64,000 bases of DNA from Bugula neritina (Eukaryota; Bryozoa; Gymnolaemata; Cheilostomatida; Bugulidae): NCBI GenBank assembly GCA_964035545.1, contig OZ037765.1, positions 15,122,698 to 15,186,697 on the forward strand, read 5' to 3'. A program made the position numbers and the translations under genes. The notes beneath the pieces are model-generated. The model was not told the DNA's origin. It made no database searches and saw only the letters and a list, made by a program, of their open reading frames with translations. Below are positions 27,446 to 43,784 of the stretch, piece by piece. Every line of letters begins with the position of its first letter. Position 1 is the stretch's first letter.

Positions 27446-29813
27446 TAACATTTTGAATTACACTGCAACACATTGAAAAATACTGCAACATACCGAAATA
27501 TATGGCAAACTACTGAAATATACTTTAACAGATTGAAAAAAACTGCATCATACTGAAATATACTGTAACACACTGAAATATACTGCAAAACACTGAAATA
27601 CACTGTAACATACTGAAATACACTGTAACATACTGAAATATACTGCAACACACTGCAACATACTGAAATGCGCTGTAACATACTGAAATACACTGCAACA
27701 TACTGCAACATACTGAAATACACTGCAACACATTGAAACATATTGCAGCATACTGAAATATACTGCAACATTGAAATATACCGCAACATACTGAAATATG
27801 CTGTAGCACACTGAAATACACCGCAACTCACTATAATATAGTGTAATATACAGAAATGTACTGTAACATACTGAAATATACTGTAACATACTGAAATATA
27901 CTGCAACATACTGAAGTACACTGCAACATACTGCAACATACTGAAATACACTGTAACATATTGAAATACATTACAACACATTGAAATATACTGCAACACA
28001 CTGAAATATGCTGTAGCACACAGAAATACACTGCAACTCACTATAATATAGTGTAATATACAGAAATGTACTGTAACATACTGAGATACACTGCAACATA
28101 CTGCAACATACTGAAATACACTGTAACATATTGAAATAGACTGCAAAACCTTGAAATATACTGCAACACACTGAAGGATACGGCAACATACTGAAATATA
28201 CTGCGACACATTGAAATATACTGCAACATACTGAAATATGCTGTAGCATACTGAAATATACTGTAACACACTGTAATATACTGCAACATACTGCAACATA
28301 CTGACATACACTGGAACATACTGAAATACACTGCAACATACTACAACATACTGAAATACACTGTAACCTACTGAAACATGCTGTAGCACACTGAAATATA
28401 CTGCAGCATACTGAAATATAATGCAAGTTACTACAACATACTGAAATACACTGTGACATACTGAGATACACTGCAACACCTTGAAATATACTGCAACACA
28501 CTTAAAGATACGGCAACATACTGAAATATACTGCGACACAATGAAATATACTGCAGCATACTGAAATATGCTGTAGCATACTGAAATATGCTGTAGCACA
28601 CTGAAATATACTGCAACATACTGAAATATAATGCAAGTTAGTACAACATACTGAAATACACTGTGACATACTGAAATACACTGCAACATACTGCAAGATA
28701 CTGCAACATACTGAAATACACTGTAACATATTGAAATACACTGCAAAACCTTGAAATATACTGCAACACACTGAAGGATACGGCAACATACTGAAATATA
28801 TTGCGACACATTTAAATATACTGCAACATACAGAAATATGCTGTAGCATACTGAAATATACTGTAACACACTGTAATATACTGCAACATACTGCAACATA
28901 CTGACATATACTGGAACATACTGAAATACACTCCAACATACTACAACATACTGAAATACACTGTAACCTACTGAAATATGCTGTAGCACACTGAAGTATA
29001 CTGCAACATACTGAAATATAATGCAAGTAACTACAACATACTGAAATACACTGTGACATACTGAGATACACTGCAACACCTTGAAATATACTGCAACACA
29101 CTGAAAGATACGGCAACATACTGAAATATACTGCGACACATTGAAATATACTGCAGCATACTGAAATATGCTGTAGCATAATGAAATATGCTGTAGCACA
29201 CTGAAATATACTGCAACATACTGAAATATAATGCAAGTTACTACAACATACTGAAATACACTGTGACATACTGAAACACACTGCAACATACTGCAAGATA
29301 CTGCAACATACTGAAATGCACTGCAACATATTGAAATACACTGCAAAACCTTGAAATATACTGCAACACACTGAAGGATACGGCAACATACTGAAATATA
29401 CTGCGACACATTTAAATATACTGCAACATACTGGAATATGCTGTAGCATACTGAAATATACTGTAACACACTGTTATATACTGCAACATACTGCAACATA
29501 CCGACATATACTGGAACATACTGAAATACATTCCAACATACTACAACATACTGAAATACACTGTAACCTACTGAAATATGCTGTAACACACTGAAGTATA
29601 CTGCAACATACTGAAATATAATGCAAGTAACTACAACATACTGAAATACACTGTGACATACTGAGATACACTGCAACAGCTTGAAATATACTGCGACACA
29701 TTGGGATTTACTGCAACATACTTAAATATAATGCAAGATACTGCAACATGCTGAAATACACTGTAACATACTGAAATACACTGCAACATACTACAACATA
29801 CTGAAATACACTG
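27446..29813. repeat. Class C module, 2368 bp
   Basis: It starts TAACATTTTGAATTAC. A 2-bp deletion (GCAACATTGAAATATACCGC near 27768) and TTGGGATTTACTGC near 29701 are diagnostic of class C. The minus strand stays free of stops for 758 codons (27400-29676), but only as a satellite by-product. This copy has an A-like TTTAACAGATTG near 27525, where the C copies at 36175, 51936, 57275 and 62523 have TTTAACACATTG. Confidence 0.85.
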
Positions 29814-32033
29814 TAACATTATGAATTACACTGCAACACATTGAAAAACACTGCAACATACCGAAATATATGGCAAACTACTGAAATATACTTTAACACA
29901 TTGAAAAAAACTGCATCATACTGAAATATACTGTAAAACACTGAAATATACTGCAAAACACTGAAATACACTGTAACATACTGAAATACACTGTAACATA
30001 CTGAAATATACTGCAACACACTGCAACATACTGAAATGCGCTGTAACATACTGAAATACACTGCAACATACTACAACATATTGAAATACACTGCAACACA
30101 TTGAAACATACTGCAACACACTGAAACATCTGGCAACATATTGAAATATACTGCAACACATTGAAATATACCGCAACATACTGAAATATGCTGTAGCACA
30201 CTGAAATACACCGCAACTCACTATAATATAGTGTAATATACAGAAATGTACTGTAACATACTGAAATATACTGTAACATACTGAAATATACTGCAACATA
30301 CTGAAGTACACTGTAACATATTGAAATACATTACAACACATTGAAATATACTGCAACACACTGAAATATGCTGTAGCACACAGAAATACACTGCAACTCA
30401 CTATAATATAGTGTAATATACAGAAATGTACTGTAACATACTGAGATACACTGCAACATACTGCAACATACTGCAACATACTGAAATACACTGTAACATA
30501 TTGAAATAGACTGCAAAACCTTGAAATATACTGCAACACACTGAAGGATATGGCAACATACTGAAATATACTGCGACACATTGAAATATACTGCAACATA
30601 CTGAAATATGCTGTAGCATACTGAAATAGACTGTAACACACTGTAATATACTGCAACATACTGCAACATACTGACATACACTCGAACATACTGAAATACA
30701 CTGCAACCTACTGAAATATGCTGTAGCACACTGAAATATACTGCAGCATAGTGAAATATGCTGTAGCATAATGAAATATGCTGTAGCACACTGAAATATA
30801 CTGCAACATACTGAAATATAATGCAAGTTACTACAACATACTGAAATACACTGTGACATACTGAAATACACTGCAACTTACTGCAAGATACTGCAACATA
30901 CTGAAATACACTGTAACATATTGAAATACACTGCAAAACCTTGAAATTTACTGCAACACACTGAAGGATACGGCAACATACTGAAATATACTGCGACACA
31001 TTTAAATATACTGCAACATACTGGAATATGCTGTAGCATACTGAAATATACTGTAACACACTGTAATATACTGCAACATACTGCAACATACCGACATATA
31101 CTGGAACATACTGAAATACACTCCAACATACTACAACATACTGAAATACACTGTAACCTACTGAAATATGCTGTAACACACTGAAGTATACTGCAACATA
31201 CTGAAATATAATGCAAGTAACTACAACATACTGGAACACACTGTGACATACTGAGATACACTGGAACAAATTGAAACACACTACAACACATTGAAATATA
31301 CTGCAACACACTGAAACATACAGCAACATACTGAAATATACTGCGACACATTGAAATATACTGCAACATAGTTAAATATAATGCAAGATACTGCAACATT
31401 CTGAAATACACTGTGACATACTGAAACACACTGCAACATACTGCAACATACTGCAACATACTGCAACATACTGCAACATACTGATATACACTGTAACATA
31501 TTGAAATACACTGCAACACATTGAAATATACTGCAACACACTGAAACATACGGCAACATACTGAAATATACTGCAACACATTGAAATATACTGCAACATA
31601 CTGAAATATGCTGTAGTATACTGAAACACACTGCAACACAGTGAAGTATACTGTAAAATACAGAAATACACTGTAACATACTGAAACATATGTCAACTTA
31701 CTGAAATGTACTGCAACATGCTGAAATATATTGCAACATACTGAAATACACTGTAACAAACCCAATTACACTGCAACAAACTGCAACATACTGAAATACG
31801 CTGTAACATATTGAAATACGCTCCAACACATTGAACGAAACTGCAACATACCTAAATATACGACAATATACTGAAAGATACTGTACCACATTGAAAAACA
31901 TTGCAACATACTGAAACATGCTGTAGCACATTAAAATACACTGTAAGATACTGAAATACACTGCAACATGCTGAAATACACTGTAACCTACTGAAATACA
32001 CTGCAACATACTACAACATACTGAAATACACTG
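29814..32033. repeat. Class B module, 2220 bp
   Basis: AAACATCTGG lies near 30121. Five consecutive TGCAACATAC decamers lie at about 31432-31481. The divergent AAACCCAATTACACTG tail is near 31758. Confidence 0.8.
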
Positions 32034-33004
32034 TAACATTAAGAATTACACTGCAACACATTGAAAAATACTGCAACATACCGAAATATATGGCAAACTA
32101 CTGAAATATACTTTAACAGATTGAAAAAAAACTGCATCATACTGAAATATACTGTAACACACTGAAATATACTGCAAAACACTGAAATACACTGTAACAT
32201 ACTGAAATACACTGTAACATACTGAAGTATACTGCAACACGCTGCAACATACTGAAATGCGCTGTAACATACTGAAATACACTGCAACATACTACAACAT
32301 ATTGAAATACACTGCAACACATTGAAATATACTGCAACACACTGAAACATACGGCAACATATTGAAATATACTGCAACACATTGAAATATACCGCAACAT
32401 ATTGAAATATGCTGTAGCACACTGAAATACACTGCAACTCACTATAATATAGTGTAATATACAGAAATGTACTGTAACATACTGAAATACACTGTAACAT
32501 ACACAAATATAATGCAACATACTGAAGTACACTGCAACATACTGCAACATACTGAAATACACTGTAACATATTGAAATACACTGCAAAACCTTGAAATAT
32601 ACTGCAACACACTGAATGATACGGCAACATACTGAAATATACTGCGACACATTGAAATATACTGCAACATACTGAAATATGCTGCAGCATACTGAAATAT
32701 ACTGAAACACACTGTAATATACTGCAACATACTGCAACATACTGACATACACTGGAACATACTGAAATACACTGCAACATACTACAACATACTGAAATAC
32801 ACTGTAACCTACTGAAATATGCCGTAGCACACTGAATTATACTGCAACATACTGAAATATCATGCAAGTTACTACAACATACTGAAATACACTGTGACAT
32901 ACTGAGATACACTGCAACATACTGCAACATACTGTAACATACCGAAATACACTGTAACCTAATGAAATACACTGCAACATACTACAACATACTGAAATAC
33001 ACTG
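32034..33004. repeat. Class A module, 971 bp (A1 subtype)
   Basis: The TTAAGAATTAC start and A8 tract near 32124 define A1, which follows B modules ending in the AAACCCAATTACA tail. Confidence 0.85.
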
Positions 33005-35204
33005 TAACATTATGAATTACACTGCAACACATTGAAAAATACTGCAACATACCGAAATATATGGCAAACTACTGAAATATACTTTAACACTTTGAAAAAA
33101 ACTGCATCATACTGAAATATACTGTAACACACTGAAAGATACTGCAAAACACTGAAATACACTGTAACATACTGAAAAACACTGTAACATACTGAAATAT
33201 ACTGCAACACACTGCAACATACTGAAATGCGCTGTAACATACTGAAATACACTGCAACATACTACAACATATTGAAATACACTGCAACACATTGAAATAT
33301 ACTGCAACACACTGAAACATCTGGCAACACATTGAAATATACTGCAACACATCGAAATATACCGCAACATACTGAAATATGCTGTAGCACACTGAAATAC
33401 ACCGCAACTCACTATAATATAGTGTAATATACAGAAATGTACTGTAACATACTGAAATATACTGTAACATACTGAAATATACTGCAACATACTGAAGTAC
33501 ACTGTAACATATTGAAATACATTACAACACATTGAAATATACTGCAACACACTGAAATATGCTGTAGCACACAGAAATACACTGCAACTCACTATAATAT
33601 AGTGTAATATACAGAAATGTACTGTAACATACTGAGATACACTGCAACATACTGCAACATACTGCAACATACTGAAATACACTGTAACATATTGAAATAG
33701 ACTGCAAAACCTTGAAATATACTGCAACACACTGAAGGATATTGCAACATACTGAAATATACTGCGACACATTGAAATATACTGCAACATACTGAAATAT
33801 GCTGTAGCATACTGAAATATACTGTAACACACTGTAATATACTGCAACATACTGCAACATACTGACATACACTCGAACATACTGAAATGCACTGCAACCT
33901 ACTGAAATATGCTGTAGCACACTGAAATATACTGCAGCATACTGAAATATGCTGTAGCATAATGAAATATGCTGTAGCACACTGAAATATACTGCAACAT
34001 ACTGAAATATAATGCAAGTTACTACAACATACTGAAATACACTGTGACATACTGAAATACACTGCAACATACTGCAAGATACTGCAACATACTGAAATAC
34101 ACTGTAACATATTGAAATACACTGCAAAACCTTGAAATATACTGCAACACACTGAAGGATACGGCAACATACTGAAATATACTGCGACACATTTAAATAT
34201 ACTGCAACATACTGGAATATGCTGTAGCATACTGAAATATACTGTAACACACTGTAATATACTGCAACATACTGCAACATACCGACATATACTGGAACAT
34301 ACTGAAATACACTCCAACATACTACAACATACTGAAATACACTGTAACCTACTGAAATATGATGTAACACACTGAAGTATACTGCAACATACTGAAATAT
34401 AATGCAAGTAACTACAACATACTGAAACACACTGTGACATACTGAGATACACTGCAACATACTGCAACATACTGCAACATACTGCAACATACTGAAATAC
34501 ACTGTAACAGACTGAAATGTACTGTAACACACTGAAATATACTGCAACATGCTGAAATACACTGTAACATACTGAAATATACTGCAACATACTGCAACAT
34601 ACTGAAATACACTGTAACATACTGAAATACACTGCAACATACTGCAACATACTGAAATACACTGGAACAAACTGAAACACACTACAACACATTGAAATAT
34701 ACTGCAACACACTGAAACATACAGCAACATACTGAAATATACTGCGACACATTGAAATATACTGCAACATAGTTAAATATGATGCAAGATACTGCAACAT
34801 TCTGAAATACACTGTGACATACTGAAATACACTGCAACATACTGCAACATACTGCAACATACTGCAACATACTGCAACATACTGAAATACACTGTAACAT
34901 ATTGAAATACACTGCAACACATTGAAATATACTGCAACACACTGAAACATACGGCAACATACTGAAATATACTGCAACACATTGAAATATACTGCAACAT
35001 ACTGAAATATGCTGTAGTATACTGAAACACACTGCAACACAGTGAAGTATACTGTAAAATACAGAAATATACTGTAACATACTGAAACATATGTCAACTT
35101 ACTGAAATGTACTGCAACATGCTGAAATATATTGCAACATACTGAAATACACTGTAACCTACTAAAATACACTGCAACATACTACAACATACTGAAATAC
35201 ACTG
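33005..35204. repeat. Class B module, 2200 bp
   Basis: The TTTAACACTTTG subtype. AAACATCTGG lies near 33311. This is the undeleted reference for the modules at 24411 (minus 135 bp) and 43785/48786 (minus 20 bp). Confidence 0.85.
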
Positions 35205-36174
35205 TAACATTATGAATTACACTGCAACACATTGAAAAATACTGCAACATACCGAAATATATGGCAAACTACTGAAATATACTTTAACAGATTGAAAAAA
35301 ACTGCATCATACTGAAATATACTGTAACACACTGAAATATACTGCAAAACACTGAAATACACTGTAACATACTGAAATACACTGTAACATACTGAAGTAT
35401 ACTGCAACACACTGCAACATACTGAAATGCGCTGTAACATACTGAAATACACTGCAACATACTACAACATATTGAAATACACTGCAACACATTGAAATAT
35501 ACTGCAACACACTGAAACATACGGCAACATATTGAAATATACTGCAACACATTGAAATATACCGCAACATATTGAAATATGCTGTAGCACACTGAAATAC
35601 ACTGCAACTCACTATAATATAGTGTAATATACAGAAATGTACTGTAACATACTGAAATACACTGTAACATACACAAATATAATGCAACATACTGAAGTAC
35701 ACTGCAACATACTGCAACATACTGAAATACACTGTAACATATTGAAATACACTGCAAAACCTTGAAATATACTGCAACACACTGAATGATACGGCAACAT
35801 ACTGAAATATACTGCGACACATTGAAATATACTGCAACATACTGAAATATGCTGCAGCATACTGAAATATACTGAAACACACTGTAATATACTGCAACAT
35901 ACTGCAACATACTGACATACACTGGAACATACTGAAATACACTGCAACATACTACAACATACTGAAATACACTGTAACCTACTGAAATATGCCGTAGCAC
36001 ACTGAATTATACTGCAACATACTGAAATATCATGCAAGTTACTACAACATACTGAAATACACTGTGACATACTGAGATACACTGCAACATACTGCAACAT
36101 ACTGTAACATACCGAAATACACTGTAACCTAATGAAATACACTGCAACATACTACAACATACTGAAATACACTG
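35205..36174. repeat. Class A module, 970 bp (A2)
   Basis: Near-identical by eye to 26476-27445 and in the same position between B and C. Confidence 0.85.
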
Positions 36175-38542
36175 TAACATTTTGAATTACACTGCAACAC
36201 ATTGAAAAATACTACAACATACCGAAATATATGGCAAACTACTGAAATATACTTTAACACATTGAAAAAAAATGCATCATACTGAAATATACTGTAACAC
36301 ACTGAAATATACTGCAAAACACTGAAATACACTGTAACATACTGAAATACACTGTAACATACTGAAATATACTGCAACACACTGCAACATACTGAAATGC
36401 GCTGTAACATACTGAAATACACTGCAACATACTGCAACATACTGAAATACACTGCAACACATTGAAACATATTGCAGCATACTGAAATATACTGCAACAT
36501 TGAAATATACCGCAACATACTGAAATATGCTGTAGCACACTGAAATACACCGCAACTCACTATAATATAGTGTAATATACAGAAATGTACTGTAACATAC
36601 TGAAATATACTGTAACATACTGAAATATACTGCAACATACTGAAGTACACTGCAACATACTGCAACATACTGAAATACACTGTAACATATTGAAATACAT
36701 TACAACACATTGAAATATACTGCAACACACTGAAATATGCTGTAGCACACAGAAATACACTGCAACTCACTATAATATAGTGTAATATACAGAAATGTAC
36801 TGTAACATACTGAGATACACTGCAACATACTGCAACATACTGAAATACACTGTAACATATTGAAATAGACTGCAAAACCTTGAAATATACTGCAACACAC
36901 TGAAGGATACGGCAACATACTGAAATATACTGCGACACATTGAAATATACTGCAACATACTGAAATATGCTGTAGCATACTGAAATATACTGTAACACAC
37001 TGTAATATACTGCAACATACTGCAACATACTGACATACACTGGAACATACTGAAATACACTGCAACATACTACAACATACTGAAATACACTGTAACCTAC
37101 TGAAACATGCTGTAGCACACTGAAATATACTGCAGCATACTGAAATATAATGCAAGTTACTACAACATACTGAAATACACTGTGACATACTGAGATACAC
37201 TGCAACACCTTGAAATATACTGCAACACACTTAAAGATACGGCAACATACTGAAATATACTGCGACACATTGAAATATACTGCAGCATACTGAAATATGC
37301 TGTAGCATACTGAAATATGCTGTAGCACACTGAAATATACTGCAACATACTGAAATATAATGCAAGTTAGTACAACATACTGAAATACACTGTGACATAC
37401 TGAAATACACTGCAACATACTGCAAGATACTGCAACATACTGAAATACACTGTAACATATTGAAATACACTGCAAAACCTTGAAATATACTGCAACACAC
37501 TGAAGGATACGGCAACATACTGAAATATATTGCGACACATTTAAATATACTGCAACATACAGAAATATGCTGTAGCATACTGAAATATACTGTAACACAC
37601 TGTAATATACTGCAACATACTGCAACATACTGACATATACTGGAACATACTGAAATACACTCCAACATACTACAACATACTGAAATACACTGTAACCTAC
37701 TGAAATATGCTGTAGCACACTGAAGTATACTGCAACATACTGAAATATAATGCAAGTAACTACAACATACTGAAATACACTGTGACATACTGAGATACAC
37801 TGCAACACCTTGAAATATACTGCAACACACTGAAAGATACGGCAACATACTGAAATATACTGCGACACATTGAAATATACTGCAGCATACTGAAATATGC
37901 TGTAGCATAATGAAATATGCTGTAGCACACTGAAATATACTGCAACATACTGAAATATAATGCAAGTTACTACAACATACTGAAATACACTGTGACATAC
38001 TGAAACACACTGCAACATACTGCAAGATACTGCAACATACTGAAATGCACTGTAACATATTGAAATACACTGCAAAACCTTGAAATATACTGCAACACAC
38101 TGAAGGATACGGCAACATACTGAAATATACTGCGACACATTTAAATATACTGCAACATACTGGAATATGCTGTAGCATACTGAAATATACTGTAACACAC
38201 TGTTATATACTGCAACATACTGCAACATACCGACATATACTGGAACATACTGAAATACATTCCAACATACTACAACATACTGAAATACACTGTAACCTAC
38301 TGAAATATGCTGTAACACACTGAAGTATACTGCAACATACTGAAATATAATGCAAGTAACTACAACATACTGAAATACACTGTGACATACTGAGATACAC
38401 TGCAACAGCTTGAAATATACTGCGACACATTGGGATTTACTGCAACATAGTTAAATATAATGCAAGATACTGCAACATGCTGAAATACACTGTAACATAC
38501 TGAAATACACTGCAACATACTACAACATACTGAAATACACTG
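36175..38542. repeat. Class C module, 2368 bp (copy 2)
   Basis: Offset 8729 bp from the copy at 27446, with the same 2-bp deletion near 36497. It has A8TGCATC instead of A7CTGCATC near 36264. Confidence 0.85.
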
Positions 38543-40962
38543 TAACATTATGAATTACACTGCAACACATTGAAAAATACTGCAACATACCGAAATATAT
38601 GGCAAACTACTGAAATATACTTTAACACATTGAAAAAAACTGCATCATACTGAAATATACTGTAAAACACTGAAATATACTGCAAAACACTGAAATACAC
38701 TGTAACATACTGAAATACACTGTAACATACTGAAATATACTGCAACACACTGCAACATACTGAAATGCGCTGTAACATACTGAAATACACTGCAACATAC
38801 TACAACATATTGAAATACACTGCAACACATTGAAACATACTGCAACACACTGAAACATCTGGCAACATATTGAAATATACTGCAACACATTGAAATATAC
38901 CGCAACATACTGAAATATGCTGTAGCACACTGAAATACACCGCAACTCACTATAATATAGTGTAATATACAGAAATGTACTGTAACATACTGAAATATAC
39001 TGTAACATACTGAAATATACTGCAACATACTGAAGTACACTGTAACATATTGAAATACATTACAACACATTGAAATATACTGCAACACACTGAAATATGC
39101 TGTAGCACACAGAAATACACTGCAACTCACTATAATATAGTGTAATATACAGAAATGTACTGTAACATACTGAGATACACTGCAACATACTGCAACATAC
39201 TGCAACATACTGAAATACACTGTAACATATTGAAATAGACTGCAAAACCTTGAAATATACTGCAACACACTGAAGGATATGGCAACATACTGAAATATAC
39301 TGCGACACATTGAAATATACTGCAACATACTGAAATATGCTGTAGCATACTGAAATAGACTGTAACACACTGTAATATACTGCAACATACTGCAACATAC
39401 TGACATACACTCGAACATACTGAAATACACTGCAACCTACTGAAATATGCTGTAGCACACTGAAATATACTGCAGCATAGTGAAATATGCTGTAGCATAA
39501 TGAAATATGCTGTAGCACACTGAAATATACTGCAACATACTGAAATATAATGCAAGTTACTACAACATACTGAAATACACTGTGACATACTGAAATACAC
39601 TGCAACATACTGCAAGATACTGCAACATACTGAAATACACTGTAACATATTGAAATACACTGCAAAACCTTGAAATTTACTGCAACACACTGAAGGATAC
39701 GGCAACATACTGAAATATACTGCGACACATTTAAATATACTGCAACATACTGGAATATGCTGTAGCATACTGAAATATACTGTAACACACTGTAATATAC
39801 TGCAACATACTGCAACATACCGACATATACTGGAACATACTGAAATACACTCCAACATACTACAACATACTGAAATACACTGTAACCTACTGAAATATGC
39901 TGTAACACACTGAAGTATACTGCAACATACTGAAATATAATGCAAGTAACTACAACATACTGAAACACACTGTGACATACTGAGATACACTGCAACATAC
40001 TGCAACATACTGCAACATACTGAAATACACTGTAACAGACTGAAATGTACTGTAACACACTGAAATATACTGCAACATGCTGAAATACACTGTAACATAC
40101 TGAAATATACTGCAACATACTGCAACATACTGAAATACACTGTAACATACTGAAATACACTGCAACATACTGCAACATACTGAAATACACTGGAACAAAT
40201 TGAAACACACTACAACACATTGAAATATACTGCAACACACTGAAACATACAGCAACATACTGAAATATACTGCGACACATTGAAATATACTGCAACATAG
40301 TTAAATATAATGCAAGATACTGCAACATTCTGAAATACACTGTGACATACTGAAATACACTGCAACATACTGCAACATACTGCAACATACTGCAACATAC
40401 TGCAACATACTGATATACACTGTAACATATTGAAATACACTGCAACACATTGAAATATACTGCAACACACTGAAACATACGGCAACATACTGAAATATAC
40501 TGCAACACATTGAAATATACTGCAACATACTGAAATATGCTGTAGTATACTGAAACACACTGCAACACAGTGAAGTATACTGTAAAATACAGAAATACAC
40601 TGTAACATACTGAAACATATGTCAACTTACTGAAATGTACTGCAACATGCTGAAATATATTGCAACATACTGAAATACACTGTAACAAACCCAATTACAC
40701 TGCAACAAACTGCAACATACTGAAGTACGCTGTAACATATTGAAATACGCTCCAACACATTGAACGAAACTGCAACATACCTAAATATACGACAATATAC
40801 TGAAAGATACTGTACCACATTGAAAAACATTGCAACATACTGAAACATGCTGTAGCACATTAAAATACACTGTAAGATACTGAAATACACTGCAACATGC
40901 TGAAATACACTGTAACCTACTGAAATACACTGCAACATACTACAACATACTGAAATACACTG
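38543..40962. repeat. Class B module, 2420 bp
   Basis: The longest B copy of the right half: it keeps 200 bp (near 40020-40200, with ACAGACTGAAATGTAC) that are missing from the copy at 29814. Confidence 0.8.
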
Positions 40963-42813
40963 TAACATTAAGAATTACACTGCAACACATTGAAAAATAC
41001 TGCAACATACCGAAATATATGGCAAACTACTGAAATATACTTTAACAGATTGAAAAAAAACTGCATCATACTGAAATATACTGTAACACACTGAAATATA
41101 CTGCAAAACACTGAAATACACTGTAACATACTGAAATACACTGTAACATACTGAAGTATACTGCAACACGCTGCAACATACTGAAATGCGCTGTAACATA
41201 CTGAAATACACTGCAACATACTACAACATATTGAAATACACTGCAACACATTGAAATATACTGCAACACACTGAAACATACGGCAACATATTGAAATATA
41301 CTGCAACACATTGAAATATACCGCAACATATTGAAATATGCTGTAGCACACTGAAATACACTGCAACTCACTATAATATAGTGTAATATACAGAAATGTA
41401 CTGTAACATACTGAAATACACTGTAACATACACAAATATAATGCAACATACTGAAGTACACTGCAACATACTGCAACATACTGAAATACACTGTAACATA
41501 TTGAAATACACTGCAAAACCTTGAAATATACTGCAACACACTGAATGATACGGCAACATACTGAAATATACTGCGACACATTGAAATATACTGCAACATA
41601 CTGAAATATGCTGCAGCATACTGAAATATACTGAAACACACTGTAATATACTGCAACATACTGCAACATACTGACATACACTGGAACATACTGAAATACA
41701 CTGCAACATACTACAACATACTGAAATACACTGTAACCTACTGAAATATGCTGTAACACACTGAAGTATACTGCAACATACTGAAATATAATGCAAGTAA
41801 CTACAACATACTGAAACACACTGTGACATACTGAGATACACTGCAACATACTGCAACATACTGCAACATACTGAAATACACTGTAACAGACTGAAATGTA
41901 CTGTAACACACTGAAATATACTGCAACATGCTGAAATACACTGTAACATACTGAAATATACTGCAACATACTGCAACATACTGAAATACACTGTAACATA
42001 CTGAAATACACTGCAACATACTGCAACATACTGAAATACACTGGAACAAATTGAAACACACTACAACACATTGAAATATACTGCAACACACTGAAACATA
42101 CAGCAACATACTGAAATATACTGCGACACATTGAAATATACTGCAACATAGTTAAATATAATGCAAGATACTGCAACATTCTGAAATACACTGTGACATA
42201 CTGAAATACACTGCAACATACTGCAACATACTGCAACATACTGCAACATACTGCAACATACTGATATACACTGTAACATATTGAAATACACTGCAACACA
42301 TTGAAATATACTGCAACACACTGAAACATACGGCAACATACTGAAATATACTGCAACACATTGAAATATACTGCAACATACTGAAATATGCTGTAGTATA
42401 CTGAAACACACTGCAACACAGTGAAGTATACTGTAAAATACAGAAATACACTGTAACATACTGAAACATATGTCAACTTACTGAAATGTACTGCAACATG
42501 CTGAAATATATTGCAACATACTGAAATACACTGTAACAAACCCAATTACACTGCAACAAACTGCAACATACTGAAATACGCTGTAACATATTGAAATACG
42601 CTCCAACACATTGAACGAAACTGCAACATACCTAAATATACGACAATATACTGAAAGATACTGTACCACATTGAAAAACATTGCAACATACTGAAACATG
42701 CTGTAGCACATTAAAATACACTGTAAGATACTGAAATACACTGCAACATGCTGAAATACACTGTAACCTACTGAAATACACTGCAACATACTACAACATA
42801 CTGAAATACACTG
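40963..42813. repeat. A/B hybrid module, 1851 bp
   Basis: It begins as A1 (TTAAG, A8, AAACATACGG, ACACAAATATAATGC) and switches near 41720-41750 to the 3' half of the B module at 38543. From there it matches 39891-40963 at an offset of 1850 bp. It is the product of unequal exchange between neighbouring modules. Confidence 0.85.
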
Positions 42814-43784
42814 TAACATTAAGAATTACACTGCAACACATTGAAAAATACTGCAACATACCGAAATATATGGCAAACTACTGAAATATACTTTAACAGA
42901 TTGAAAAAAAACTGCATCATACTGAAATATACTGTAACACACTGAAATATACTGCAAAACACTGAAATACACTGTAACATACTGAAATACACTGTAACAT
43001 ACTGAAGTATACTGCAACACGCTGCAACATACTGAAATGCGCTGTAACATACTGAAATACACTGCAACATACTACAACATATTGAAATACACTGCAACAC
43101 ATTGAAATATACTGCAACACACTGAAACATACGGCAACATATTGAAATATACTGCAACACATTGAAATATACCGCAACATATTGAAATATGCTGTAGCAC
43201 ACTGAAATACACTGCAACTCACTATAATATAGTGTAATATACAGAAATGTACTGTAACATACTGAAATACACTGTAACATACACAAATATAATGCAACAT
43301 ACTGAAGTACACTGCAACATACTGCAACATACTGAAATACACTGTAACATATTGAAATACACTGCAAAACCTTGAAATATACTGCAACACACTGAATGAT
43401 ACGGCAACATACTGAAATATACTGCGACACATTGAAATATACTGCAACATACTGAAATATGCTGCAGCATACTGAAATATACTGAAACACACTGTAATAT
43501 ACTGCAACATACTGCAACATACTGACATACACTGGAACATACTGAAATACACTGCAACATACTACAACATACTGAAATACACTGTAACCTACTGAAATAT
43601 GCCGTAGCACACTGAATTATACTGCAACATACTGAAATATCATGCAAGTTACTACAACATACTGAAATACACTGTGACATACTGAGATACACTGCAACAT
43701 ACTGCAACATACTGTAACATACCGAAATACACTGTAACCTAATGAAATACACTGCAACATACTACAACATACTGAAATACACTG
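42814..43784. repeat. Class A module, 971 bp (A1)
   Basis: Standard A1 with TTAAG and A8, directly after the hybrid. Confidence 0.85.

Noticed and set aside
27400-29676. 758-codon minus-strand frame, with copies at 36129-38405, 51890-54166 and 57229-59505, as a large repeat protein gene
   Set aside because: It lies wholly in satellite DNA; all three minus frames are similarly open because the unit lacks stops; the copies recur at the same offsets as the higher-order repeat. No promoter, splice pattern or non-repeat domain is seen.
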